Source of the DNA: Natronomonas gomsonensis
GTDB taxonomy: Archaea > Halobacteriota > Halobacteria > Halobacteriales > Haloarculaceae
DNA: 64,000 bases
Direction: 5' to 3'
Assembly: GCF_013391635.1 (NCBI RefSeq)
Contig: NZ_JACAWU010000001.1
Location: 310,001-374,000, forward strand
Part shown: piece by piece, positions 53,373 to 61,509 of the stretch
Position numbering within the stretch: position 1 is the first letter of the stretch
Layout of the letters: each line of letters opens with the position of its first letter
Notes under the pieces: model-generated
The model's database searches: none
The model's input: only the letters and a program-made list of their open reading frames with translations
Told to the model about the DNA's origin: nothing
Translations under genes and position numbers: made by a program

Positions 53373-54308
53373 ATGAAGCACGAAACGACACTCACCCTCC
53401 TTCTCGTCGTCGTGTGTTCCCTCTGGCTGCTGCCCGCCGGCGTCGGCGCCAACCACGGCGGCAGTCCGACGGATTTCACCACGACGCCGAGCGACCGTAC
53501 GCCCAGTGCTAACGGAACGAGCTATCTACTGTCGGCGGAGTTGGCCGAGAAGTTCGATAGTTCCCCCGCCCTCGCGTACCCCGACCGAATCGTGTTCCAA
53601 ATCGAGGGCGCGAACCTGAACGACTGCGAAGGCGGGTTCGTCGGAGGAGGAAGTTACGAACTCGGCGTGAACAAATCGACGGAGAGCGGTTATCAGTTCC
53701 AGGCGTACGAGGTCCAAGACGCCACGTGGGACGGCAGCGCCGTCGAGTTCCAGTTCGACACCGAAGACCAACCGAATTACGGACAGGGTGACAAACTGGA
53801 ACTCGAACTGCAGGGCTGTGTTGGGAACGCCGACTCGGAGGGGTGGTACCAGTCGGCCGTGCTCGTGGAGGGGAAATCCCGAGGCGACCGGAACGTCAGT
53901 TTCACCGACCAGTCACACTACTTCGGGCTCTGTGAGGGGTGTGAGAGCGACGACGACGCACGGCAGGAACTCGGACCTGCGCCGTCGGACCCGACGCCGA
54001 CTCCGGAGCCAACGCCGACGGCAACGCCGGAACCGACCGACACACCGACACCGGAGCCGACAGCCGCTCCGACAGCGACACCGGAGCCGACCGCCACAGC
54101 CACCGCACAACCGACGACGACGGCGCAGCCGACGGACACTGCGACACCCGAGGCCACACGGACACCGACGCCGACCGAAGCCGAGAGCGGACCGAACAGT
54201 GACCCGCCGTCGGCGTCGACCGTCTTCGGCGTGGACCCGCTCGCAGTCGTCGGTGCCGTCGCCGTCGTCTCCATCGCACTCGCGGCGCTCGGCGCTCGAC
54301 GGTTATGA
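53373..54308 (+). CDS. Divergent fifth member of the secreted Cys protein family
   Basis: This predicts 311 residues. Signal LTLLLVVVCSLWLLPAGVGAN. The domain is shorter but keeps four Cys (LNDC, LQGC, LCEGC) and aligning blocks SEGWYQSAV and HYFGLCEGCESDDDARQELGP, compared with EPGWYQ and YVCECDNEEEAREQLGP in the tandem copies. Thr/Pro stalk of TPEPT repeats. The C-terminal anchor DPLAVVGAVAVVSIALAALGARRL lacks the PGF motif. TTTTATTC near 53343 is a possible TATA for a leaderless start. Confidence 0.78.
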   Translation: MKHETTLTLLLVVVCSLWLLPAGVGANHGGSPTDFTTTPSDRTPSANGTSYLLSAELAEKFDSSPALAYPDRIVFQIEGANLNDCEGGFVGGGSYELGVNKSTESGYQFQAYEVQDATWDGSAVEFQFDTEDQPNYGQGDKLELELQGCVGNADSEGWYQSAVLVEGKSRGDRNVSFTDQSHYFGLCEGCESDDDARQELGPAPSDPTPTPEPTPTATPEPTDTPTPEPTAAPTATPEPTATATAQPTTTAQPTDTATPEATRTPTPTEAESGPNSDPPSASTVFGVDPLAVVGAVAVVSIALAALGARRL

Positions 54309-54371
54309 AAAGCCAAGGGCCGGCTTTAGGGCTAAGGGTTAAAGCCCAGCGGATAAAATATATAAGCAGAG

Positions 54372-55670
54372 ATGGGAACGAGAGATCAAATCGAGAACCT
54401 CCAAAAACGCATCAAGAAACGGTCAGGTCTGTCCGACGAGCCGCCTGACGACGATGACGCACCGTCGATCTCGGAGGACGACGCAGAGGTGCTTCTCGAA
54501 TTCAGCCGACAACTCGACCTTCTCAGTTCGAAGTACACCGACTACCGGCATCTCAAGCTCCTCCGTCACTGCGTCATCCTGGCAGAGCAAGTTGGTGGGC
54601 TCGCGGACGCGCTCGAAAGTCGAGACGCCGCCGAAGAGGTCGTCGTGTGGATCAACCGAGAACGGAACACCCCAGAGTTCAGCGAAGAGACGAACCAGGA
54701 TTACCGGGTCGCACTCCGAGTGTTCGGCAAGCGGGTCCTCAAGATGGCTGACGACGAGGTGCCAGACTCGCTAGCGTGGATCCCAACGGGCACGAGCAAC
54801 TCCTACGATCCCTCACCAAGTCGAGCGGACATGCTGGACTGGAAGGAGGCCAAACGGATGGCCGACGAAGGAACGACCAATAAACGTGATAAGGCACTCA
54901 TCACGGTCGCCCACGAGCTCGGACCCCGAGGAGAGGAAATGCACGAGGTCCGGATGGGACAAGTCAACGATGCCGATCATGGGATACAGATCAGTCTCGA
55001 CGGGAAACAAGGGGAACACTCCGTCACACTGATCAACAGTGTTCCCTACCTACAGCAGTGGCTCAGCGAGCATCCAGCACCGGACGATGACGAGGCGTAC
55101 CTCTGGTGCAACCTGGATGACGCATACGACAATGCTAGCTACCAGACGTTCCTCGGTCGCTTCAAGAAAGCAGGACGGCGAGCTGGCATCGACAAGCCGG
55201 TCACGCCGACCAACTTCAGAAAGTCGAACACGTACTGGCTCGCCAAACAGGGGGCGAATGAATCGTTCATTAACGACCGCCAAGGCAGGAAGCCCACATC
55301 CGACCACGCGCGACGGTACATCGCGGCGTTCGGCCCCGAGAACGAGAACAACCAGTACGCAGAACTTCAGGGTCTCGACGTGGAGACGGAGAAAACGGAA
55401 GATCGGACGCCGGTCACGTGTCCCCGGTGCGACAAAGAGACCCCGCGCGACGAACCGTTCTGCGTCTGGTGTCACCAGGCGATGGAACCTGACGCCGTCG
55501 ACGAACTCGAAAAAGAGGAATCCAAGAAACGGCGAGAGCTACTCCGGCTTGCGAAGGAGAACCCGGAGCTGTTGGACGCAGTCGAGGAGATCGAACCGCT
55601 GATCGAAACCCTCGGTGGCGATGCAAAGGTCATGGATACAGCTCGGGAGTTCGTCGAAGCGACTGAGTGA
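54372..55670 (+). CDS. Tyrosine recombinase-like integrase with C-terminal zinc ribbon
   Basis: The product is 432 residues. An N-terminal helical core-binding part comes first, then the catalytic domain: KALITVAHELGPRGEEMHEVRMGQV (Arg I region), TPTNFRKSNTYWLAKQG (HxxR read as NxxR), and a tail DHARRYIAAFG with the candidate nucleophile Tyr. The Trp/His III residue is Arg in RQGRK. CPRCDKETP...CVWC near residues 352-370 is a zinc ribbon, then a coiled tail. A TATA-like AAATATATAAG lies at 54356-54366. It marks the left edge of the accessory island. Confidence 0.78.
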   Translation: MGTRDQIENLQKRIKKRSGLSDEPPDDDDAPSISEDDAEVLLEFSRQLDLLSSKYTDYRHLKLLRHCVILAEQVGGLADALESRDAAEEVVVWINRERNTPEFSEETNQDYRVALRVFGKRVLKMADDEVPDSLAWIPTGTSNSYDPSPSRADMLDWKEAKRMADEGTTNKRDKALITVAHELGPRGEEMHEVRMGQVNDADHGIQISLDGKQGEHSVTLINSVPYLQQWLSEHPAPDDDEAYLWCNLDDAYDNASYQTFLGRFKKAGRRAGIDKPVTPTNFRKSNTYWLAKQGANESFINDRQGRKPTSDHARRYIAAFGPENENNQYAELQGLDVETEKTEDRTPVTCPRCDKETPRDEPFCVWCHQAMEPDAVDELEKEESKKRRELLRLAKENPELLDAVEEIEPLIETLGGDAKVMDTAREFVEATE

Positions 55671-55777
55671 CCGACGACGGTCCCTCTGTGTACTGGAGTA
55701 ATCACCTACTGCTTCCCATCTGTTAAAAAAGGAGCAATTAGAAGTTGGTTCGCCGGTTCGCTACAGAGCGTGGGGTA

Positions 55778-56473
55778 TCAGTGATCGGCCCCGCACCAGA
55801 GGCACGGTTGATGTGGTGGCGTCCACGCCCCACACTCTGGACATTTGATTGGTGGTCGTGGTCTAACGCCTCCGTTGAGGTCTTCGTCTTGGAATGTTTC
55901 GACGAACTGCTTGTGCTTATGCGGCTCCCATCCGAATCTCTCCCGAAGGGCGGGAGTTCTCAGTCCGAGTTGGACGGCCAGGCGTTTCGCTCGTGATCGG
56001 CGGATGTCGTGCAGCGTGATTTCCCTCGGGACATCAGCGGACTTGCAGGCTCGCCTTATGATCGACCGTAACTGAGCCATGGAGAGATCCTTGTTCGAAT
56101 GGATCGTTGTCCAGATTGGCGTCTCCGGGGCAGCTTCCTCCAGCGGGTCCGCGTCCTCAGTGAGCAGTTCAGCTACTGGGTGTTCTGCTTGTACCCACTT
56201 CTTCAAGTACGGCATCGATCCGCAGAGGGGGAGTAATCGTTTCCGGTCATTTGGACGAGTGAGCAGTATGTTCATGTGGTCGCCCCTGTCTTCCAAATCA
56301 CCGAAGCTGAGCCGGTGAAGTTCAGATGATCGTGCGTGCAACTCCCACTGCACGGCGATGAGGGCCTTGTCTCGAATGTGGATGTTCGGATGTTCGAGGA
56401 TCGGTACGATGTGGTCTTCCCAGCGGAGTATCTTCCACTGGTCGTCGTTCGGTTCTAGCATGACGCATCCCAT
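55778..56473 (-). CDS. Integrase-like protein with zinc ribbon, possibly inactive
   Basis: This predicts 231 residues from the ATG at 56471-56473 (MGCVMLEPNDD). A TTG 48 bases upstream gives a longer form, but a TATA-like element at 56531-56540 favours the ATG. The sequence resembles the catalytic half of haloarchaeal integrases: IRDKALIAVQWELHARSSELHRLSFGDL, HDIRRSRAKRLAVQLG (HxxR) and FGWEPHKHKQFVETF. Where a catalytic Tyr is expected the visible residue is Phe. A C-terminal CPEC...CLWC ribbon ends the protein. Confidence 0.68.
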   Translation of the reverse strand: MGCVMLEPNDDQWKILRWEDHIVPILEHPNIHIRDKALIAVQWELHARSSELHRLSFGDLEDRGDHMNILLTRPNDRKRLLPLCGSMPYLKKWVQAEHPVAELLTEDADPLEEAAPETPIWTTIHSNKDLSMAQLRSIIRRACKSADVPREITLHDIRRSRAKRLAVQLGLRTPALRERFGWEPHKHKQFVETFQDEDLNGGVRPRPPIKCPECGAWTPPHQPCLWCGADH

Positions 56474-56618
56474 CGTTCGACCCAGGGGATAATCGGCGAA
56501 TCGTGGGCGAAGCCACTTCAACGCCGAAAAATTTATACCTCAAATCAATCGGTCGTATGGTGTTTGTCAGAAATCCGGAGGATTGCCAGGAGCAAGTTAT
56601 TCAACAGGCGACGGAACT

Positions 56619-57020
56619 TTAGGAGAACGTAGAATCGGTGTGACGCTGTCCGTAGCCATCATGGTGTGGTGTATCCATGTGGATGGTGTTTGAACTGTTC
56701 TTGGATCGGATCTCGTCTATCTGAGATTGTGACAGTCGTGTAGGATGCAGTCGCCATCGTTTCTCCCCGTTATCATTGAGGTAGTGAGTGACGATGCCAG
56801 CCTCCTCTGCCTGTGAAAGTGTCAAACTTAGGGTGGCAGGAGAGTACTCTTCATCTCGACCCAATTCCTTGGCCCCCACGGAGTCGTCTGCAACGATAGT
56901 ATTGACCTTCTCTCGAAGCGCAGTAAACGCGTAACTATTCTCTGGTGCGTCCAGCAACTCATTCAGCACAATCTGTGCGTATTTCTTTTTCAGTAGTCGT
57001 TCGAACTCAGTTTCGTCCAT
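56619..57020 (-). CDS. Winged-helix DNA-binding protein
   Basis: This predicts 133 residues starting MDETEFERLLKKKYAQIVLNELL (ATG 57018-57020). An ATG 24 bases upstream is possible, but a TATA-like CTTATTTA at 57049-57056 favours the inner one. Helices ALREKVNTIVADDS and PATLSLTLSQAEEAGIVTHYL with a wing NGEKRWRLHPTRL fit a wHTH repressor. The tail is disordered. It may control the island genes. Confidence 0.62.
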   Translation of the reverse strand: MDETEFERLLKKKYAQIVLNELLDAPENSYAFTALREKVNTIVADDSVGAKELGRDEEYSPATLSLTLSQAEEAGIVTHYLNDNGEKRWRLHPTRLSQSQIDEIRSKNSSNTIHMDTPHHDGYGQRHTDSTFS

Positions 57021-57259
57021 TACAAGACAGCTTTCCTGGTCCATAGGTAAATAAGATAGCCAAGGGTGGAACTCTGAAATCCGGGGATATTCTTCTAATG
57101 ATTATTGGAAAATGGTAGAATATATCGTGAGATTATAATGTTGAGTTCGAAGGTTAGAGAACATATCTGCTGCGACTCTGAGTCGTCTATAAATAATTTT
57201 CCCTGGTGAAGTCATTATATTCTAGTCGCGTAGTTTACCCTCTCTGTTCTAATTCGGGT

Positions 57260-57466
57260 ATGGTCGAATACGAGGATGGAAATCTCCCGCCGAGGGAGTA
57301 CGTGCGGGAAAACAAAGAGCAACTCGAACGGCTGATCAAACACAGCAACAACGACTTCGTTCGAGCGTTGGCGATAGCAGCATTCGTCGAGTATGGGGAC
57401 GACGCATCAGTAGAATCGATCACGAAAGACCTGGAGCGGATCAAGGAGTTGGAAGAGGTTCGGTGA
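57260..57466 (+). CDS. Small helical protein upstream of an integrase
   Basis: This predicts 68 residues starting MVEYEDGNLPPREYVREN (ATG 57260). It is mostly helical (QLERLIKHSNNDFVRALAIAAFVEYG; ITKDLERIKELEEVR) and overlaps the GTG start of the integrase by four bases. It may be a recombination directionality or partner protein, but nothing in the sequence proves it. Confidence 0.5.
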   Translation: MVEYEDGNLPPREYVRENKEQLERLIKHSNNDFVRALAIAAFVEYGDDASVESITKDLERIKELEEVR

Positions 57467-58257
57467 GGATGCGTCTGGTCCCTCACTCCAACTCAGACGG
57501 CTACCGGGTCTTCATGGAGCCGCACGAATACGAGACGATGCTCGAATGCGCATCACGTGATCGAGCGGAGATTGCGTTCCGGCTCGGTGGGGAATGCTCC
57601 CTGAGAAAAAAGGAGGTACTTGAGGTAACCCTCGATAAGATTCAGAAATCTCGAAGCCCCGATGTAGAGATTTTCTTTATGCGCGTGTGGGGGAAGGAAA
57701 CACGGAAAGAGAATAGTAAGAAGCCCCGGAAACCCTGGGTTCCCATCTCGTTACTTGAGGAACTCGAACGGTACAGCAAACGGAAGAACATCAGGCCTTC
57801 ATCCCCTCTCTATCCGAAGTCCAAGGGAACTCTTCAGAACGATATCGTGGACGCACGGGAACGAGCAGCTGACAAAACCGGTGACGATGATTTCCTCGAA
57901 GTGACGTTCCACGACTTCCGGCGATATTTCGCAACCAATCTATTCTACAGAGAGCGAGTCAAAATCGAATTCATCGCGGCCCTCGGCGGGTGGGAAGATC
58001 CAGATTACATGAAAGAAGAGTATCTGGACCCCTACTTCGATGACGTCATCGAACGACACCTGGCCCAGAAAGGAGTCCTCGATATTGAAACCGACCACCA
58101 GTCCGACTTCGAGAAAGTACTCAGCAAGATGGACCAACTTGGGGACCGTATTGATACCCTCGAACGAATCATTGCGGAAGACACTGAGGAGCAGGAATCT
58201 GAAGAACCAGAGACCGGAGAAAGCGACGACCATCACTCGTTTGATGAGTTCTTGTGA
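57463..58257 (+). CDS. Tyrosine recombinase/integrase
   Basis: The product is 264 residues. Catalytic elements are ECSLRKKEVLEVTLDKI (Arg), a Lys-rich WGKETRKENSKKPRK hairpin, HDFRRYFATNLF (HxxR) and GGWEDPDYMKEEYLDPYF with candidate Tyr residues. A coiled, acidic C-terminal tail ends it. The start is GTG 57463 overlapping the upstream stop; an ATG lies six bases later (57469). Compared with the other two integrases it lacks the zinc ribbon. Confidence 0.75.
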   Translation: MRMRLVPHSNSDGYRVFMEPHEYETMLECASRDRAEIAFRLGGECSLRKKEVLEVTLDKIQKSRSPDVEIFFMRVWGKETRKENSKKPRKPWVPISLLEELERYSKRKNIRPSSPLYPKSKGTLQNDIVDARERAADKTGDDDFLEVTFHDFRRYFATNLFYRERVKIEFIAALGGWEDPDYMKEEYLDPYFDDVIERHLAQKGVLDIETDHQSDFEKVLSKMDQLGDRIDTLERIIAEDTEEQESEEPETGESDDHHSFDEFL

Positions 58258-58833
58258 CTCCTTCTTTTCGAAGATAACGTCAACTGCAGCCCACTACCGA
58301 CGAGGAGATTCATAGGGTTAGAAATGGCCGTAGAGTTCTGAACAAGACGAGACGTCGGGAGATTTGCCTCGGTAGGTTTTGACCCAACCTGCTGGAAATA
58401 AGAATAGAACGGCTGGAGCGACACTACCAACCTAATGATGTACTCTGATAGTAGTCTCCATCAGTCTGTTCTATAGAAGAGGAAGAGTAGCGTTCTACTC
58501 AGGATCACTCACAGCCCAACGCGAATGACGTAGTAGAAGATGAAATAATAGAATAACAGAAATTCAGCTGTCACATCTTGATAGTGGCTGAAACGGTGTG
58601 GTTATGCAGTCATCGATAATATAGAGATCTACGAAAAACGCCCGACGAGAGCGGGCCAATCTGGTTTTGCATTCGTCTATATTATCAAATTATGAACAGC
58701 GATGAGAGTACCGTCTCCGGAATTATTCATTATTTCCTCTTGTACACAACGGTGGAAGTGGTCAGCCACACATCATAATAGAGTGGTTTCAATAGCTGCG
58801 ATTTGTTATCTTTTTGAGTGAAGTGTATGGTTG
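58258..58833. other. AT-rich intergenic region, no supported gene
   Basis: About 575 bases of lower GC than the surroundings. It has several TATA-like runs (near 58540-58560 and 58670-58690). No long open frame with haloarchaeal codon use or CRISPR-like repeat is present. It could hold an origin or att site of the island, but I see no direct repeat proving this. Confidence 0.5.
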
Positions 58834-59184
58834 TTACTGTGGTCGGTTCAGCCGTTTTTCAGCCCGAGAGACCAGCACGTGTTGTGCATAGAGGGCGTCA
58901 TCTCGGTCGCTGTTAGCTACCTCTTCGAATATTCTGCGAGAGATCTGTTCTGTCAATAGCTTCCCGTCTTCGATCTTCCAGATGAACGGTTCTCTAGGGT
59001 CAAGTTCACGTTCTCGCAGCATTCTACCATCCACCCGAAGCGACATCACTAGTTCGTCGCCGTATTCGATGGCTTGGTCACGGCTCAAGACCAAGTTGTC
59101 GAGATATTCGTCACCGTTCGGTGAGGGTGTTGCCCACTCTACTGTCCACCCTGGTTCGATATCGTGCGAGAACATGCACGTCAT
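58834..59184 (-). CDS. Hypothetical protein of the accessory island
   Basis: This predicts 116 residues from ATG 59184 (MTCMFSHDIEPGW); alternatives are TTG 59202 and ATG 59175. The visible parts are WTVEWATPSPNGDEYLDNLVL, GDELVMSLRVDGRML and a helical C-terminus EQISRRIFEEVANSDRDD. It has no recognisable domain. It is divergent from the CARF/PIN operon with a shared gap of about 120 bases, so it could be co-regulated with it. Confidence 0.6.
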   Translation of the reverse strand: MTCMFSHDIEPGWTVEWATPSPNGDEYLDNLVLSRDQAIEYGDELVMSLRVDGRMLRERELDPREPFIWKIEDGKLLTEQISRRIFEEVANSDRDDALYAQHVLVSRAEKRLNRPQ

Positions 59185-59301
59185 TAGATTGTTGAACGCC
59201 AAAAACCGTTAAGAGACTAAGGTGGATGGAGGGAAGCACAATCAAGAGTATCCTCTAAAATGGGAGAACACTATTGAAACTAGCGTGACTCGCGTAGAGT
59301 A

Positions 59302-59772
59302 ATGGTCAACATTTGGGTGACTAACGGGACCCCCACGATGCCCGGGATTTTGAACCCGTTGACGGCTGCCTGCGATCAGGGATACGTGCCGGACGAGGTC
59401 TGGATTCTGTCGAATCCCGGAGTCGCTGATTATGTCGTCGAGGCCACAGACAGGTTTGAGACAATCATCGATGCATATGACGGGGATGCGGATGTCTCGG
59501 TACACGATCTAGAGCACGAGACTGACTTTCACGGTATCATCGGGTTTTACCGGTCTACTATCGAAGCTGCTCGGGATCAGGGAGACACGGTTGCTGTGGA
59601 CGTGACCCCGGGTCGGAAGTTCATGTCCGCGATAGCCTTTCAAGCCGGGTTCAAATTCAACGCCGACCACGTCTTCTACTTCCACCGGAAAGCAGGGGGG
59701 TATTACGGACAGTACTATGCCGAAATCCCGCGGACGGCGACTGATTTGATCGATTTCAAGGAGATCCTGTGA
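59302..59772 (+). CDS. CARF-like nucleotide-sensor domain protein
   Basis: The 156-residue protein looks like a single Rossmann-type CARF domain. An N-terminal strand and loop IWVTNGTPTMP (residues 4-14) are followed by DEVWILSNPGVADYVVEATDRF, then AVDVTPGRKFMSAIAFQAG, where D100-V-T-P-G-R-K106 matches the CARF ligand-binding motif. A final strand is ADHVFYFH. CARF domains bind cyclic oligoadenylates and regulate nucleases in type III CRISPR and related defence. No effector is fused, so the partner is likely the next gene, whose ATG overlaps this stop (TGATG). Confidence 0.68.
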   Translation: MVNIWVTNGTPTMPGILNPLTAACDQGYVPDEVWILSNPGVADYVVEATDRFETIIDAYDGDADVSVHDLEHETDFHGIIGFYRSTIEAARDQGDTVAVDVTPGRKFMSAIAFQAGFKFNADHVFYFHRKAGGYYGQYYAEIPRTATDLIDFKEIL

Positions 59773-60809
59773 TGCAGATTGAACGCCGCCGATTAGTGGT
59801 GCTGTTGAACGCACTGTACGACCAGGGCGTCGAATCGATCTCAGTGAAGCATCCGTGCGCAGACATCGGTGAGTTAGTGCAGATCTCCTTAGCGGATGAT
59901 GGGCAAGCCACGGTCAGGTTCACGCAAGGCACGATGACGTACCAAGACAACCGTGATACGATCCCTGCGAAGTACGGTGAACCTGCCTTCGATGACCTGC
60001 CAGATGCCGAGACGTACACCCGCGCGGCCGTCGCCAGCGGTCACGTAACGCTCGCTAATCACGACGAGGTTCAAGACTTCATTCAGCGGTACGGGTATGC
60101 AGATCTCGAAGCCGGCAACGACCCTGTCGTCGTCGGACTCGATGCGAATATTATGCCGTGGCGGCTACCAGAAGTACTGGGAATCGACAGTGAGACAGGC
60201 GACACTGATGAACGAAATCGACGACCAACGAACGGGTACGCACTCGCCACCGGCGTCAAGGAAGAACTGGATTGGCATTACAAGCAGTACAACACGCACG
60301 AACTGACCGAGGCGTTCGGGGAGGAATTCGCTCGTCTCGATAACCAGCCAGCCGGCTCCAATCGGGAAGGGTTCCTCGGGCTCTACGAGTATCGTCGCCT
60401 ACGGACCGACCGAACAGTCGATGTCATCGAGTGTGACACCGGTGATGAGGCGATCATTTCTGCGTACCAGGAATTCAATCAGACCAGCCGGAAGCAAGCG
60501 CTGCTATTCAGCAACGATTACGGATTCGTCGAAAGGAGCATCGATGCCAGCGTGCCGGCACACCACGTTAAGTACCCTGTCGATATTCCGCGGAAGTCTA
60601 CGGGATCGTGGACGCAAGCGGCTGAACTACTCCACTATCTCGCAATCATCTTCGGTGTGATTCAACTCCCGAAGGTCACCGTCTACGGCGTTTGGAACGG
60701 GAAAGACGGTCGTCACTGGCAACACGAACAACTCGACCTCGACTGTCGAAGCCCGAAAATCGAACCGCAACTGGAACGGGATCTCACCATTCTCGACGCA
60801 ACGTATTGA
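59772..60809 (+). CDS. PIN-domain ribonuclease paired with the CARF gene
   Basis: This predicts 345 residues (ATG 59772; GTG three bases earlier is possible). Residues 1-110 are an unassigned alpha/beta part. A PIN-type nuclease follows: VVVGLDANIMPW (Asp124), ATGVKEELDWHY (Glu164/165), IECDTGDEAIISA (Asp222, Asp225) and ALLFSNDYGFVER (Asp249). These acidic residues would bind Mg/Mn. The C-terminal segment includes LLHYLAIIFGVIQLPKVTVYGVW. With the CARF gene it could form a ligand-activated RNase. Confidence 0.68.
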   Translation: MQIERRRLVVLLNALYDQGVESISVKHPCADIGELVQISLADDGQATVRFTQGTMTYQDNRDTIPAKYGEPAFDDLPDAETYTRAAVASGHVTLANHDEVQDFIQRYGYADLEAGNDPVVVGLDANIMPWRLPEVLGIDSETGDTDERNRRPTNGYALATGVKEELDWHYKQYNTHELTEAFGEEFARLDNQPAGSNREGFLGLYEYRRLRTDRTVDVIECDTGDEAIISAYQEFNQTSRKQALLFSNDYGFVERSIDASVPAHHVKYPVDIPRKSTGSWTQAAELLHYLAIIFGVIQLPKVTVYGVWNGKDGRHWQHEQLDLDCRSPKIEPQLERDLTILDATY

Positions 60810-61066
60810 AGAGGCGATGTGACCCTACGGGGTCGAACGGGAACGCTCGAACGCAGAGCACCCTCCTCGACGCCGTGCGGCGTGACCATCCAGTCTCTGG
60901 TCGCACTCCCGATCACATCGATGCCTGACAACCCGAGCAATCCCGCCCAGCATCGGATACACCGACACCAGGTGAAGACGAGGACTACCTTGACGAATGG
61001 CGGGACGTACTTGCCGCTGTACTCACTCGTCTCGACGCACGAATCGAAGCATGCTGGACCGAGTAG
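60810..61066 (+). pseudogene. Degenerate coding remnant after the PIN gene
   Basis: One reading frame ending at 61064-61066 looks coding on both sides of an in-frame TGA (60926-60928). It reads LLDAVRRDHPVSGRTPDHIDA before it and DEDYLDEWRDVLAAVLTRLDARIEACWTE after. No start codon of this frame follows the stop. It may be a nonsense-mutated small gene or a tail of a lost third operon member. Confidence 0.3.
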
Positions 61067-61189
61067 TTGCCCAGTGCGGAAACGAGGTGTGCGTTCTATA
61101 GAACGCTGTCAAGCCGAATACGACTCGGGCCAGGGAAACTGATTACTGGTATCCAGAGGTATAGAGCATCAATCCGAACACGAGAAACG

Positions 61190-61459
61190 ATGAGAGTCAC
61201 CGGGAACACGATCTACGAACACGACGAACACGGAGCGGTGCTCGTCATCGACGTTCACCACGTCTTCAACGAGTACGACCTCGAAACCGGAAGCGGAGAG
61301 CTTCACTCGCGCGTCGTTCGATATACCCCAGACTGGGATGACTACGGCCCGATGCCAGGAAGCATCCGAGTGACATCAATTGATGACTTCCGAGAGCAAC
61401 TGGGTGACGAGGTCAGAACGTTCGAACCGCTCGAACCGCAGGCTGAAACGGACGAGTAG
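61190..61459 (+). CDS. Small hypothetical protein upstream of HNH gene
   Basis: The product is 89 residues starting MRVTGNTIYEHDEHGAVLV (ATG 61190; a longer frame is not protein-like). It is beta-rich (GAVLVIDVHHVFNEYD, LHSRVVRYTPDWDD) with an acidic end. It precedes the HNH endonuclease by 50 bases in the same direction and may belong to its operon. No domain is recognised. Confidence 0.55.
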   Translation: MRVTGNTIYEHDEHGAVLVIDVHHVFNEYDLETGSGELHSRVVRYTPDWDDYGPMPGSIRVTSIDDFREQLGDEVRTFEPLEPQAETDE

Positions 61460-61509
61460 CGCGTATCACGTAGGCATTTATGGACTGACAGACGTAATGC
61501 CGTGGTATC

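Noticed and set aside
59302..59772. Canonical type III CRISPR accessory gene
   Set aside because: No cas10, csm or cmr gene is in the window, so direct CRISPR membership cannot be claimed.
60819..61142. 107-codon frame after the PIN gene
   Set aside because: Its translation is basic and low in structure; another frame in the same stretch looks more coding.
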